From positions 1 to 32,719 of the forward strand of contig CANQMG010000004.1 in the NCBI GenBank assembly GCA_947624925.1: DNA of 32,719 bases, written 5' to 3'. The position numbers were made by a program, and so were the translations under genes. Under the pieces are notes generated by a model. That model ran no database searches, had not been told where the DNA came from, and worked only from the letters and a program-made list of their open reading frames with translations. Within the stretch, counting starts at the first letter, position 1. Each line of letters begins with the position of its first letter. This stretch comes from an uncultured Clostridia bacterium (GTDB lineage Bacteria > Bacillota > Clostridia > TANB77 > CAG-508). This document shows positions 1 through 9,039 of the stretch, in pieces.

Positions 1-129
1 ACTATCTGTTAATGCTTTTATTACATCAGTAATATTAAAATAATATTCTTCTTTATCTGCATTCCAAATACTTCGTATTTCATATCCTTCAAAAATATTT
101 GATATGATTTTTAATTTATTATTTTCCAT
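1..129 (-). CDS. Bro-N / DinD-like protein, N-terminal 43 codons (partial)
   Basis: The reading frame starts at ATG 127-129 and runs off the left edge without a stop. Its first residues (KLKIISNIFEGYEIRSIW, then YYFNITDVIKALTDS) match the opening of Bro-N domains found in phage antirepressors and DinD-like DNA-damage-inducible proteins: a short strand with an R-x-[IV]-W motif, then an aromatic residue and a 'DVI..LTDS' helix. The Bro-N fold is usually a DNA-binding module; the C-terminal half that would separate a prophage antirepressor from a chromosomal DinD-like gene lies outside the window. A strong ribosome site (GAGGAGG) sits seven to eight bases ahead of the ATG and a near-consensus sigma-A promoter lies at 180-208, so the start is well supported. 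The family assignment rests on this N-terminus only. Confidence 0.7.
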   Translation of the reverse strand, partial: MENNKLKIISNIFEGYEIRSIWNADKEEYYFNITDVIKALTDS

Positions 130-179
130 TAAATATCCCTCCTCGTATACTTGTTTTAATATTATTTGCGAACATTTGT

Positions 180-208
180 ATTGTAGCATTTTTTGATTAC
201 ATATTCAA
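180..208 (-). promoter_or_regulatory. sigma-A-type promoter for the Bro-N gene
   Basis: On the minus strand TTGAAT (203-208) is followed after exactly 17 bases by TACAAT (180-185). The predicted transcription start lies near 173, giving a leader of about 45 bases. A CGAAC half-site at 169-173 overlaps the predicted start. Confidence 0.6.
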
Positions 209-241
209 TATTTTTACAAAAAAATATTGATTTTTTACACT

Positions 242-280
242 AAAAAAGAAGTGTCATCCATTTTATTTTGGATACACTCC
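242..280 (-). terminator. hairpin terminator after secA
   Basis: Arms AGTGTCATCC (250-259) and GGATACACT (270-278) pair with one bulged base around a 10-base AT loop. Read on the minus strand the hairpin is followed by TTCTTTTTT, which fits factor-independent termination of the dnaE-secA transcript. On the plus strand a weaker T-run follows, so it may work both ways. Confidence 0.65.
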
Positions 281-380
281 TTATTTTTCAATAGTTTTCA
301 ATTATATTTTTATAATTTGGATGGCAAACTTATTTTTGACACCTATTTTTCAAATTGTTGAAATTTTTGTAATAAGCTAT

Positions 381-3113
381 TTAAGCATTCTTTCCACAAC
401 AATTTTTGTATTTCTTCCCACTTCCACAAGGACAAGGATCATTTCTTCCCACTTTCGGTGTTGTATTCTTTACAGGTTGAGAATTTTTAGTTGTATTGTC
501 TAAGTCATTTAAGTTTTCTAATGATTCACTTGTTATTCTTGCTGTTTCTTCTCTTTTTAAGTTTTGTGCTTTTTGTATATTTAAAAGTAATTTTACGACA
601 TCAAATTTAATATCTTCTACCATTTGATCAAACATGTCAAATCCTTCTATTCTATATTGAACTACTGGATCTTTTTGACCATAAGCTCTTAGACCTATTC
701 CATCTTTTAATTCTTCCATAGCATCTATATGATCCATCCATTTTTGATCAACTACTTTTAGCATTACAACTCTTTCTAGTTCTCTTAAATCATTTTCTCC
801 AAAATTTTTTTCTTTTTCTTCATATTTATTTAATGTTATTTCTAATAATTTTTGTTCTAAATCATCAGCACTTTTGTAATCTAATTGGTCTAAATCTGTT
901 ATTCCTAAAATATCTTTAACTTCAAGATTTAATCCTTCTTTATTTATTTCTCCATTGTTATTATATCTTTGTACAATACTTTCTACAACTGAAGTTATCA
1001 TTTTTATTATATTATCTTTCATATTTTCGCCATCTAGAACTTGCTTTCTTTGTTTGTATATTATTTGTCTTTGTGTATTCATTACATCATCAAATTTTAA
1101 CACATGTTTACGCATTCCAAAATGCTTACTTTCTACTCTTTTCTGAGCTTTTTCAACAGCACCAGAAATTAATCCATGTTGTATAGGCAAATTTTCATCT
1201 GCTCCTAATGAATCATATACATTTGTTATCATATCACCGCCAAATATTTTCATTAAATCATCATCAAGTCCTATATAAAATCTAGATTCACCTATATCTC
1301 CTTGTCTACCACTTCTTCCTCTTAACTGATTGTCTATTCTTCTTGACTCATGTCTTTCAGTACCAATAATTTTTAGTCCACCTGCATCAATTACTTTTTG
1401 TTTTTCTACATCTATAACTTCATCATATTTTTTCTTTAATATATCAAACTCATTTCTTGCTTTTAATATTTCTTCATCATCTGTTTCATTATGTGCATTA
1501 GATTGTTCAATTAACTCGTCATTGTATCCTTTTTTTCTCATTTCTTGTTTTGCTAAATATTCGCTATTTCCACCAAGCATAATATCTGTACCACGTCCTG
1601 CCATATTAGTTGCAATTGTAACTGCACCATATTTACCAGCTTGTGCAATTATTTCTGCCTCTTTCTCATGATATTTAGCATTTAATACTTCATGCTTTAT
1701 TCCTTCTTTTTTTAGTATATTACTTAGCTTTTCAGATTTTTCAATTGAAACTGTACCAACTAGAACTGGCTGACCTTTTTTATTACTTTCTTTTATATCT
1801 TCTACTACAGCTCTAAATTTTGCATTTTCATTTTTATAAATTACATCATTATTATCTATTCTTCTCATTGGCTTATTTGTTGGAATAGATATAACATCTA
1901 AATTATAAATTTCTCTAAATTCTGATTCTTCTGTCATAGCTGTACCAGTCATTCCGGCAAGTTTATCATACATTCTGAAATAATTTTGAAAAGTTATTGT
2001 AGCTAAAGTTTTAGACTCATCTGCGATATTTACTTTTTCTTTTGCCTCAATTGCCTGATGTAATCCATTGTTATACCTTCTTCCATACATTATTCTTCCT
2101 GTAAATTCATCAACAATTAAAACTTCACCGTCTTTAACTATATAGTCTATATCCTTTTTCATTATTCCATGTGCTTTTAACGCCTGATTAATATGGTGAA
2201 CAATATCTGAATTCTCTAAATCATTAAGATTACCAACTCTAAATTCTTCCTCAGCTTTTTTTATACCTTTTTGAGTTAAAACAGCAGATTTTGCTTTTAA
2301 ATCTATTACATAATCATATTTTTCATTATCCTCAGCTTGTTCTATATCTTTTACGTCTTCTTCAACTATAACTTTAGGTGTTAACCTTCTCACAAAATCA
2401 TTAGCTTTTTTATACAATTCTGATGATTTATTTGCTCTACCAGAAATAATAAGCGGTGTTCTAGCCTCATCTATTAAAATACTATCTATCTCGTCCACTA
2501 TTGCGTAATTTAAACCTCTTTGAACTGCTTGTTCTTTATATATAACCATATTATCTCTTAAATAGTCAAAACCATATTCATTGTTTGTACCATAAGTTAT
2601 ATCACAATTATATGCTTCTTTTTTTGCTTTAGGGTCCATTCCACTTATACAAAGTCCAACACTTAATCCTAAAAATTTATAAAGTTTTCCCATCCATTCG
2701 CTATCTCTTTTAGCTAGATAGTCATTTACAGTTATTACATGAACGCCTTTACCTGTTAGAGCATTTAAATAAACTGGCAAAGTAGCAACTAATGTTTTAC
2801 CTTCTCCTGTTTTCATTTCTGCAATTCTACCTTGATGAAGTATTATACCTCCTATTAATTGAACATCAAAATGTCTCATTCCTAAAACTCTTTTTGAACC
2901 TTCTCTTACAACTGCAAAAGCTTCTGGCAAAATATCATCCAAATTTTCTCCTTTATCTAGTCGTTGCTTAAATTCAATTGTTTTATTTTGCAATTCTTTA
3001 TCTGTAAGTTTAGATATCTTTTCTTCTAAATTATTTATTTTGGTTACAATTGGCATAACTCTTTTTACTTCTTTTTCGCTATATGTACCAAAAATTTTAT
3101 CAAATATTCCCAT
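381..3113 (-). CDS. secA: preprotein translocase ATPase SecA
   Basis: SecA is the motor ATPase that pushes unfolded preproteins through the SecYEG channel at the cytoplasmic membrane. The 910-residue length is normal for the family. Walker A is TGEGKT at about residues 102-107 and the DEAD-type Walker B is DEID at about 207-210. The middle holds the 'MTGTA' and 'GRGTDI' helicase-motor motifs. The C-terminus carries a zinc-binding SEC-C tail ([13 protein letters not shown], residues 894-906) of the kind that contacts SecB or ribosomes. The ATG at 3111-3113 has an AGGAGGC ribosome site at good spacing. It lies 68 bases downstream of dnaE, with its own promoter overlapping the dnaE stop, and is closed by the hairpin at 242-280. 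No irregularity is seen. Confidence 0.99.
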   Translation of the reverse strand: MGIFDKIFGTYSEKEVKRVMPIVTKINNLEEKISKLTDKELQNKTIEFKQRLDKGENLDDILPEAFAVVREGSKRVLGMRHFDVQLIGGIILHQGRIAEMKTGEGKTLVATLPVYLNALTGKGVHVITVNDYLAKRDSEWMGKLYKFLGLSVGLCISGMDPKAKKEAYNCDITYGTNNEYGFDYLRDNMVIYKEQAVQRGLNYAIVDEIDSILIDEARTPLIISGRANKSSELYKKANDFVRRLTPKVIVEEDVKDIEQAEDNEKYDYVIDLKAKSAVLTQKGIKKAEEEFRVGNLNDLENSDIVHHINQALKAHGIMKKDIDYIVKDGEVLIVDEFTGRIMYGRRYNNGLHQAIEAKEKVNIADESKTLATITFQNYFRMYDKLAGMTGTAMTEESEFREIYNLDVISIPTNKPMRRIDNNDVIYKNENAKFRAVVEDIKESNKKGQPVLVGTVSIEKSEKLSNILKKEGIKHEVLNAKYHEKEAEIIAQAGKYGAVTIATNMAGRGTDIMLGGNSEYLAKQEMRKKGYNDELIEQSNAHNETDDEEILKARNEFDILKKKYDEVIDVEKQKVIDAGGLKIIGTERHESRRIDNQLRGRSGRQGDIGESRFYIGLDDDLMKIFGGDMITNVYDSLGADENLPIQHGLISGAVEKAQKRVESKHFGMRKHVLKFDDVMNTQRQIIYKQRKQVLDGENMKDNIIKMITSVVESIVQRYNNNGEINKEGLNLEVKDILGITDLDQLDYKSADDLEQKLLEITLNKYEEKEKNFGENDLRELERVVMLKVVDQKWMDHIDAMEELKDGIGLRAYGQKDPVVQYRIEGFDMFDQMVEDIKFDVVKLLLNIQKAQNLKREETARITSESLENLNDLDNTTKNSQPVKNTTPKVGRNDPCPCGSGKKYKNCCGKNA

Positions 3114-3147
3114 TTTATATTTGCCTCCTAATTTATATTGTACAAGT

Positions 3148-3176
3148 AATATATCATTATTTTACACATTTATCAA
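3148..3176 (-). promoter_or_regulatory. sigma-A-type promoter for secA
   Basis: Minus-strand TTGATA (3171-3176) and TATATT (3148-3153) are separated by 17 bases, just beyond the dnaE stop codon. This would let secA be transcribed independently of dnaE. Confidence 0.5.
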
Positions 3177-3181
3177 GGTTA

Positions 3182-6100
3182 TTATATTAATTTATATTTT
3201 ATATTAATTTCATTAAGAATTTCTTCATTACAATATATTGTTCCACAATCTAGTTTTTCTCCATTATTTAAGACTTGTACTTTAGTATTATTTTTTTCTC
3301 CTGAGAAAAATCTTAACATTCCTTTTAGTTTATTTCGTTCTTCATTGTCTAATTTTGTTATATCTATTAATATAGTATTTTCTTTTTTTACTCCAAAATC
3401 TTGTATAGATTTAGCAACAATTTTTACATCTTCATCTTCTCTAATACTCAATCTTCCTTCTACAATAACTATATTATCTACCATTAATGAATTTACAGCA
3501 TTTTGATATGCACTTTCAAATACAATTACTTCTGCTGTTCCATATAAATCTTCAATTGTTATAAATGCCATTAATTTGTTATTTTTTGTATATTTCTTTT
3601 TTATATTACTTATTATTCCTGCGTATTTTACTATTTGTCCATCACTATAATTTGTATGTCCAGAACTTTCTAATTCTTCTTTTATTTCTATCATTTTCAT
3701 TGTATTTATATTAGTTTGTTCTTCTATCTGCTCTCTTATTTTATAAAGTGGATGACCTGATATATATATGCCTAACATTTCTTTTTCCATAGATAATAAT
3801 TCTTTTTCGCTATATTCCTCATATTCTGTAATTGTATATTGTAGTTCTTCTTTTTCTTCTTGTTCAAAACTACTTAAGTCAAACATACTTACTTGTCCTT
3901 TTAAGCTTTTTCTATTTGTATCTTGTATTGTGTCTATTATCTTTTCGAAATTTTCTAATAATGTCCTTCTATTTTTTCCCAAATTATCAAATGCTCCAGC
4001 TTTTATTAAACTTTCTATACATTTTTTATTAACAGCTTCTCCTTGTATTCTTTCACAAAAATCTATTAGATTTTTAAATTCTCCATTATCTACTCTTTCT
4101 TTAACAATTGCATCAATTGCTACTATTCCTACATTTTTTATACTTCCTAGTCCAAATCTAATTTTCCCGTCATATACTGTAAATCTTGTTGAACTTTTAT
4201 TAATATCTGGTTTTAATATATCTATATTTAGTTTTTTACATTCATCTATATATAATGGTATTTTATCTAAATTACCTAAAAAGCTATTTAAAGTTGCTGC
4301 CATAAATTCTTCTTTATAATATGCTTTTAAATACGCTGTTCTATATGATACTACTGCATATGCAGCTGCATGAGATTTATTAAAAGCATATTTTGCAAAT
4401 TCAGCCATTTCATCAAATATTTTATTTGCAGATTCTTTGTCTATTCCATTTCTTACACAACCTGGGACAATAACATTTCCATTATCATCTACTTGACCAT
4501 TTATAAATATTTCTCTTTCTTTGGCCATTATATCTAACTTTTTCTTTCCCATTGCTCTTCTAACTAGGTCTGCTCTTCCTAATGAATATCCAGCTAAATC
4601 TCTTACTATTTGCATTACTTGTTCTTGATATACCATACAGCCATAAGTTACCTTAAGTATTGGCTCTAACGCAGGATGTGTGTACTCTGCATGTTCTGGA
4701 TTTAATTTATTTTTTATATATCTTGGTATTTGGTCCATTGGACCTGGTCTATATAGTGAAACTCCTGCAATAATATCTTCTAGGCTATCAGGTTTTAATT
4801 CTTTCATAAAGTTAGTCATTCCGGCACTTTCGAATTGAAATATTCCAACTGTTTTTCCATCTCCCCAAAGCTTATAAACATTTGGATCATTCATTTTATT
4901 ATCAAATTTTACATCTATTCCTCTATTTTGTTTTATTAATTTTATTGCATCTGCAATTACTGTTAATGTTCTTAAGCCTAAAAAATCCATTTTTAACAAT
5001 CCTAATTCTTCTAGAATTGTCATTGTATATTGTGTTGATATAGCTCCATCATTTACATATAACGGTACATATGTATCAACAGGGTCTTTTGTAATAACAA
5101 CTCCACAAGCATGTGTAGATGCTTGTCTTGGCATACCTTCAAGTCCCATTGCTATATCTAATAATTTTTTTATTTCTTCATTACCCTCATATAAATCTTT
5201 TAATTCTTTATTTTGTTCTAGTGCTTTTTTTATAGTTATATGAATTTCCATAGGTATCATTTTTGCAAGTTTGTCTGCTTCTGCATATGGAATATCTAAA
5301 GCTCTTCCAACATCTCTTATTACCATTCTTGCTGACATTGTACCAAATGTAATTATTTGAGATACATGATCTCTGCCATATTTTCTTGCTACATAATCAA
5401 TAACTTCTTGTCTTCTTTCATAACAAAAATCAACATCAAAATCCGGCATACTTATTCTTTCTGGATTTAAAAATCTTTCAAACAATAAGTTATATTTTAT
5501 TGGGTCAATATCTGTTATTTCTATTGCATATGCAACAATTGAGCCTGCTCCAGAACCACGCCCTGGCCCAACAGGAATTCCATTTGATTTTGCATAATGT
5601 ATGAAATCCCAAACAATTAAAAAATAGTCTACATATCCCATTTTTTTTATTACAGAAATCTCATATTCTAGTCTTTCCATTATTTCTTTTGATGGATTTT
5701 GACCATACCTATTTTTTATACCATCATAACAAAGTTTTAAAAAATAGTCATAGTGTGTATCATACCCTTCTGGAACTTCGTAATTTGGAAGGATTGTATG
5801 TCCAAATTCGAATTCAACATTACATTTATCTGCAATTTTAACAGTATTTTCTATAGCTTCTGGTATATTAGGGAAAAATTCTTTTACTTCTTCAGTACTT
5901 TTTAAATAAAAATCATCTGTTTCAAATCTCATTCTATCTATGTCTGTCATTTTCTTTCCCGTTTGTATGCAAAGCAATACTTCATGGTTATATGCATCTT
6001 CTTTTCTTGAATAATGTGCATCATTTGTTGCAACCAATGGGATATCAAGTTTTCTAGATAATTCTACTAATTTTTGATTTACTAATGCTTGGTTTGCTAG

Positions 6101-6634
6101 TGTATTGGTTTGTATTTCTAAATAATAGTCTTCTCCAAATAAATTTTTATACCACTTAGCTATTTCTTCTGCTTTTTGCATATCGCCTTTTAAAATCGCT
6201 TGTGGCAAACTTCCGGCTAAACAAGCACTACAACATATAAGCCCTTTATGATACTTTTCTAAAACTTCCAAATCTATTCTTGGTTTATAATAAAAACCTT
6301 CTGTAAATCCTATAGAAACCATTTTACTTAAGTTTTTGTAACCTTCATTATTTTTTGCAAGTAATATTAAATGATTATATTTATTATCTATATTAGGTTC
6401 TTTATCAAATCTCGTTCTTGGTGCTACGTACACTTCACATCCAATAATGGGCTTTATACCTTCTTTTTTACAGGCTTTATAAAATTCTATTACCCCATAC
6501 ATAACGCCGTGGTCTGTAATTGCAATAGCATCCATTCCCATCTCTTTAGCTCTTATTGGTAAGTCTTTTATTCTATTTGCTCCGTCTAATAGACTGTATT
6601 CACTATGAACATGTAGGTGCACAAATTCTCCCAT
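3182..6634 (-). CDS. dnaE: DNA polymerase III subunit alpha, DnaE type
   Basis: This is a C-family replicative DNA polymerase. In Firmicutes that also carry PolC, DnaE extends primers at the fork before hand-off; PolC itself is not in the window. At 1150 residues it has the DnaE1-like domain order. An N-terminal PHP domain (HLHVHSEYSLLDG from residue 6, AITDHG at 38-43) comes first. The palm follows with GPGRGSGAGS (356-365) and the catalytic aspartates in PDFDVDF (397-403). The fingers, a helix-hairpin-helix region and a C-terminal OB-fold (around residues 975-1060) complete it. No DEDD exonuclease domain is present, unlike PolC. The ATG at 6632-6634 follows a GGGAG ribosome site. It is first in a two-gene unit with secA and is divergent from the coiled-coil gene at 6814. 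Confidence 0.97.
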   Translation of the reverse strand: MGEFVHLHVHSEYSLLDGANRIKDLPIRAKEMGMDAIAITDHGVMYGVIEFYKACKKEGIKPIIGCEVYVAPRTRFDKEPNIDNKYNHLILLAKNNEGYKNLSKMVSIGFTEGFYYKPRIDLEVLEKYHKGLICCSACLAGSLPQAILKGDMQKAEEIAKWYKNLFGEDYYLEIQTNTLANQALVNQKLVELSRKLDIPLVATNDAHYSRKEDAYNHEVLLCIQTGKKMTDIDRMRFETDDFYLKSTEEVKEFFPNIPEAIENTVKIADKCNVEFEFGHTILPNYEVPEGYDTHYDYFLKLCYDGIKNRYGQNPSKEIMERLEYEISVIKKMGYVDYFLIVWDFIHYAKSNGIPVGPGRGSGAGSIVAYAIEITDIDPIKYNLLFERFLNPERISMPDFDVDFCYERRQEVIDYVARKYGRDHVSQIITFGTMSARMVIRDVGRALDIPYAEADKLAKMIPMEIHITIKKALEQNKELKDLYEGNEEIKKLLDIAMGLEGMPRQASTHACGVVITKDPVDTYVPLYVNDGAISTQYTMTILEELGLLKMDFLGLRTLTVIADAIKLIKQNRGIDVKFDNKMNDPNVYKLWGDGKTVGIFQFESAGMTNFMKELKPDSLEDIIAGVSLYRPGPMDQIPRYIKNKLNPEHAEYTHPALEPILKVTYGCMVYQEQVMQIVRDLAGYSLGRADLVRRAMGKKKLDIMAKEREIFINGQVDDNGNVIVPGCVRNGIDKESANKIFDEMAEFAKYAFNKSHAAAYAVVSYRTAYLKAYYKEEFMAATLNSFLGNLDKIPLYIDECKKLNIDILKPDINKSSTRFTVYDGKIRFGLGSIKNVGIVAIDAIVKERVDNGEFKNLIDFCERIQGEAVNKKCIESLIKAGAFDNLGKNRRTLLENFEKIIDTIQDTNRKSLKGQVSMFDLSSFEQEEKEELQYTITEYEEYSEKELLSMEKEMLGIYISGHPLYKIREQIEEQTNINTMKMIEIKEELESSGHTNYSDGQIVKYAGIISNIKKKYTKNNKLMAFITIEDLYGTAEVIVFESAYQNAVNSLMVDNIVIVEGRLSIREDEDVKIVAKSIQDFGVKKENTILIDITKLDNEERNKLKGMLRFFSGEKNNTKVQVLNNGEKLDCGTIYCNEEILNEINIKYKLI

Positions 6635-6701
6635 TATACAATTCTCCCTTGCTTATTTTAAATTGAATAACTACATAATTTTTTTCTTTAGGATATAAAA
6701 T

Positions 6702-6730
6702 AGTATATTTCATATTTATAAAAAAATCAA
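6702..6730 (-). promoter_or_regulatory. sigma-A-type promoter for dnaE
   Basis: Minus-strand TTGATT (6725-6730) and TATACT (6702-6707), spacer 17 bases. It lies back to back with the stronger plus-strand promoter at 6754-6782. Confidence 0.55.
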
Positions 6731-6753
6731 CTATCAAAAAATTTATTTTTTTA

Positions 6754-6782
6754 TTGACTTTTTGATTAAACATTATTATAAT
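6754..6782 (+). promoter_or_regulatory. strong sigma-A-type promoter for the coiled-coil gene
   Basis: TTGACT (6754-6759) and a perfect TATAAT (6777-6782) with a 17-base spacer. It is among the best matches to consensus in the window and is followed by a near-ideal ribosome site, AAGGAGGG, at 6801-6808. Confidence 0.75.
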
Positions 6783-6813
6783 ACATTTATATTATTTAGG
6801 AAGGAGGGAAAAT

Positions 6814-7647
6814 ATGTCAACTGATTTTGAAACTAATCTTTTTAAGAAGTTAGATGCTTTCGAAGATGGCATTTCTAAAAAATTCAAAATTATTGAAGAC
6901 AGTGTATCAGAAAAATTCAATGTTTTTGAAGATGGTATATCAGAAAAATTCAATGTTTTTGAAGATGGTATTTTAAAAAAATTCAACGTTTTTAAAGATG
7001 ATATTTCTGAAAAGCTTAAAGTTTTTGAAGATGGTATTTTAAATAAATTTGATAATCTTACAACTCAATTTAATAATCTTCAAACTAATTTTGATAATCT
7101 TTCAGCTAGTTTCGCAAAACTTTCAGAACAGGTTAATGAAAATACAGCTAAAATTGATAAGCTTTCAGAACAAGTCAATGAAAATACAGCTAAAATTGAT
7201 AAGCTTTCAGAACAAGTTAATGAAAATACAGCTAAAATTGCTAGGCTTTCAGAGCAAGTTAATGAAAATACAGCCAAAATTGATAGGCTTTCAGAGCAAG
7301 TTAATGAAAACACAGCTAAAATTGATAAGCTTTCAGCTAATTTTGCTAAACTTTCAGAACAGGTTAATAAAAATACAACTAAAATTAATGAATTATCATC
7401 TAAAATTAACAATATAGAAATTGAACTAAAAGATACTCAAGATATTGTAACAAGAAATAATAACATCTTAGCTAGACATGAAGTTGAATTTGAAAAAAAG
7501 CTAAATGCACTATTTGATTCATTCTCTGTAAATACAGATAAACATGATGTATATGATAAGTCAATATCTTCTTTAAATTCAAAATTTTATAATCATGATA
7601 TTAGAATTTCTGCTTTGGAAGATTTTGTTATGAAGAAAACAAGTTAA
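6814..7647 (+). CDS. repetitive coiled-coil protein, hendecad then heptad repeats
   Basis: I do not recognise a named family. The 277 residues have no signal peptide, no membrane segment and no enzyme motif, so a cytoplasmic structural or scaffolding protein is the simplest reading. Residues 17-82 are six 11-residue repeats with the pattern F-E-D-G-I-S-E-K-F-N-V. Residues 83-101 are degenerate heptads. Residues 102-171 are five near-identical 14-residue repeats (KLSEQVNENTAKID). After a short spacer, SANFA, a sixth diverged copy follows. In the 14-mers L, V, N and I fall at 4-3-4-3 spacing, the signature of a left-handed coiled coil with an Asn in the core, whereas 11-mers favour a straight or right-handed coil. 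The C-terminal ~80 residues are helical and non-repetitive. It stands alone between divergent dnaE and convergent spoIIP, with a strong promoter, a strong ribosome site and a terminator of its own. Phage tail-fibre-like stalks look similar, but no phage genes are nearby. Confidence 0.85.
   Translation: MSTDFETNLFKKLDAFEDGISKKFKIIEDSVSEKFNVFEDGISEKFNVFEDGILKKFNVFKDDISEKLKVFEDGILNKFDNLTTQFNNLQTNFDNLSASFAKLSEQVNENTAKIDKLSEQVNENTAKIDKLSEQVNENTAKIARLSEQVNENTAKIDRLSEQVNENTAKIDKLSANFAKLSEQVNKNTTKINELSSKINNIEIELKDTQDIVTRNNNILARHEVEFEKKLNALFDSFSVNTDKHDVYDKSISSLNSKFYNHDIRISALEDFVMKKTS
6862..7059 (+). repeat. six tandem 33-bp units (11-residue repeats)
   Basis: In-frame 33-base units encode the hendecads at residues 17-82 of the coiled-coil protein. 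The second and third full units (encoding ISEKFNVFEDG) are nearly identical in DNA, indicating recent duplication. Confidence 0.8.
7117..7389 (+). repeat. tandem 42-bp units (14-residue repeats)
   Basis: Five units of exactly 42 bases run from 7117 to 7326 and differ from one another at only a few positions. A 21-base spacer and a sixth, more diverged unit (7348-7389) follow. Such arrays gain and lose whole units by slippage while keeping the reading frame. Confidence 0.9.
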
Positions 7648-7670
7648 TATCTAACTTTCAAAATAATTTT

Positions 7671-7735
7671 AATCCAAAATCCAACTTATATAAGTTATTA
7701 TATTTAAATAATTTATATAAGTTGGATTTTGGATT
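7671..7735. terminator. 23-bp perfect inverted repeat, bidirectional terminator
   Basis: Arms 7671-7693 and 7713-7735 are perfect reverse complements. The 19-base loop can pair further (TTATT with AATAA). It lies between two convergent genes, 23 bases after the coiled-coil stop and 23 bases before the spoIIP stop, so it probably ends both transcripts. Neither side has a long T-run, which is unusual for so long a stem. Confidence 0.7.
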
Positions 7736-7758
7736 TATAATTAAATTTTACTTAATAT

Positions 7759-8979
7759 CTATTTTAATGCTTCATCTAATACTTTTGCTAAGTATTTCAT
7801 ACTAGTTAAACATTGCTCCAAAGTATTTCCTGTTGCACCAACTTCTATTATTGAGGCCGCATTTGTTACATGTTGATTATACCTAGCATCTCTTAATATT
7901 ATTGGTCTAAACAATCCTGGATATAATTCGTTTGCTTTTTCTTGTATCTTCACAGCAAATTTCAAATTTTCCTTCCAATTCTTATGTGATGCTCCTCCAC
8001 CAGATGTTCCTATTACAAACATTATTTGTGCAGCATAATCATCTCCTATTTTTACAGTTGGAGCATATTCCGACATACTGCCTACTGCATCTCTATGCAA
8101 ATCAAATACAATTTGTGTATCTGGATTATTTTTTAATTCTTTATTAATTGTTTCTAATGATCTATCATATGAACCATTATAAGCTGGATAATCGTGTTTC
8201 GTTTTATTGTGAACTACATTAAATCCATATGTTTCTAAATATTTTTGAAGCTCATCACCAACTCTAGAAACAGAATAATTTAAATCTGTTGTTCTATAGT
8301 TTCCCGTAGCTTTATATTTAAATCTATCTGTAGCAGTATAGCTTTCACACGTATGAGTATGATATATAATAACATCTTTTTTATTATCAATATTAAAATT
8401 GTCAGATGTTAGCATATCATCTGTTAATTTAAACTTAGTTTGATTCTTTACTTCAATTGTATTATATTTGTTTGTATAACTTGCATTTATATTATTATCA
8501 GTTATAATTTTGGTTTCTACATTTGTTTGTGCTAATATAACTTCTTCATTGTAATTACTTGTATTTTCTTTTTCATCTTCATCTTTTTTAGCAATATTCT
8601 CTTCATTATTTTCTACTAGTTCTTGATTTTCTTTATTATTAATTTCAATGCCATTTAAAATACTCATTTGATAACCCAATATTCTTTTTACATTATTTCC
8701 ACTTCGTGTTGTAGTTAATATATAATCTTCATATTCTTCTATATTTATATTTTGATTATCTTTAATATTTACAACAGGCATTGCAATTTTTAAGCAATTT
8801 AAAAAATCAAAATTAAATATAGAACTTACTGAAGAATCTATACTTTTTTCTATTTTACTGTTTAAATTTTTTTCTTTATATTCATTTAAAAATCTAGCAG
8901 AAGATATAACAATTAATATTGTCATTAATATTCCTACTAGATATTTAAATATATCCTTTAAATTTACAATTGCTATCAT
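7759..8979 (-). CDS. spoIIP: SpoIIP-type peptidoglycan hydrolase (stage II sporulation protein P)
   Basis: SpoIIP works with SpoIID and SpoIIM to thin septal peptidoglycan so that the mother-cell membrane can engulf the forespore; it combines amidase and endopeptidase activity. The 406 residues start with a short cytoplasmic tail and one membrane segment (about 10-28). A low-complexity Asn/Glu-rich linker (about 110-180) and the catalytic domain follow. The expected zinc-site residues are visible: HTHTCESY with H207 and E212, DLHRD with H295, and IIEVGATGNT with E379. The ATG at 8977-8979 follows AAGGAGA. It sits 60 bases after hisS at the end of the recJ operon, an unusual place for a sporulation gene. 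In Bacillus the gene is sigma-E controlled, so a promoter inside the hisS-spoIIP gap would be expected; I see only a partial TCATATT-like element there. Confidence 0.93.
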   Translation of the reverse strand: MIAIVNLKDIFKYLVGILMTILIVISSARFLNEYKEKNLNSKIEKSIDSSVSSIFNFDFLNCLKIAMPVVNIKDNQNINIEEYEDYILTTTRSGNNVKRILGYQMSILNGIEINNKENQELVENNEENIAKKDEDEKENTSNYNEEVILAQTNVETKIITDNNINASYTNKYNTIEVKNQTKFKLTDDMLTSDNFNIDNKKDVIIYHTHTCESYTATDRFKYKATGNYRTTDLNYSVSRVGDELQKYLETYGFNVVHNKTKHDYPAYNGSYDRSLETINKELKNNPDTQIVFDLHRDAVGSMSEYAPTVKIGDDYAAQIMFVIGTSGGGASHKNWKENLKFAVKIQEKANELYPGLFRPIILRDARYNQHVTNAASIIEVGATGNTLEQCLTSMKYLAKVLDEALK

Positions 8980-9039
8980 AATTTCTCCTTTGTCCTATAA
9001 TATATATATTATAAGATTAGGATAAATATGATTGTTAAT

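Noticed and set aside
207-228. AT-rich palindrome AATATTTTT/AAAAATATT upstream of the Bro-N gene
   Set aside because: Nine-base AT-only arms are expected by chance in DNA of this composition, and nothing else supports an operator here.
7049-7417. Open frames of 110-122 codons on both strands over the 42-bp repeats (7049-7417 plus, 7080-7412 minus)
   Set aside because: They are by-products of the repeat array: a 42-base unit without stops in one frame tends to stay open in others. Neither has a ribosome site, and the +1 coiled-coil frame has one with a strong promoter.
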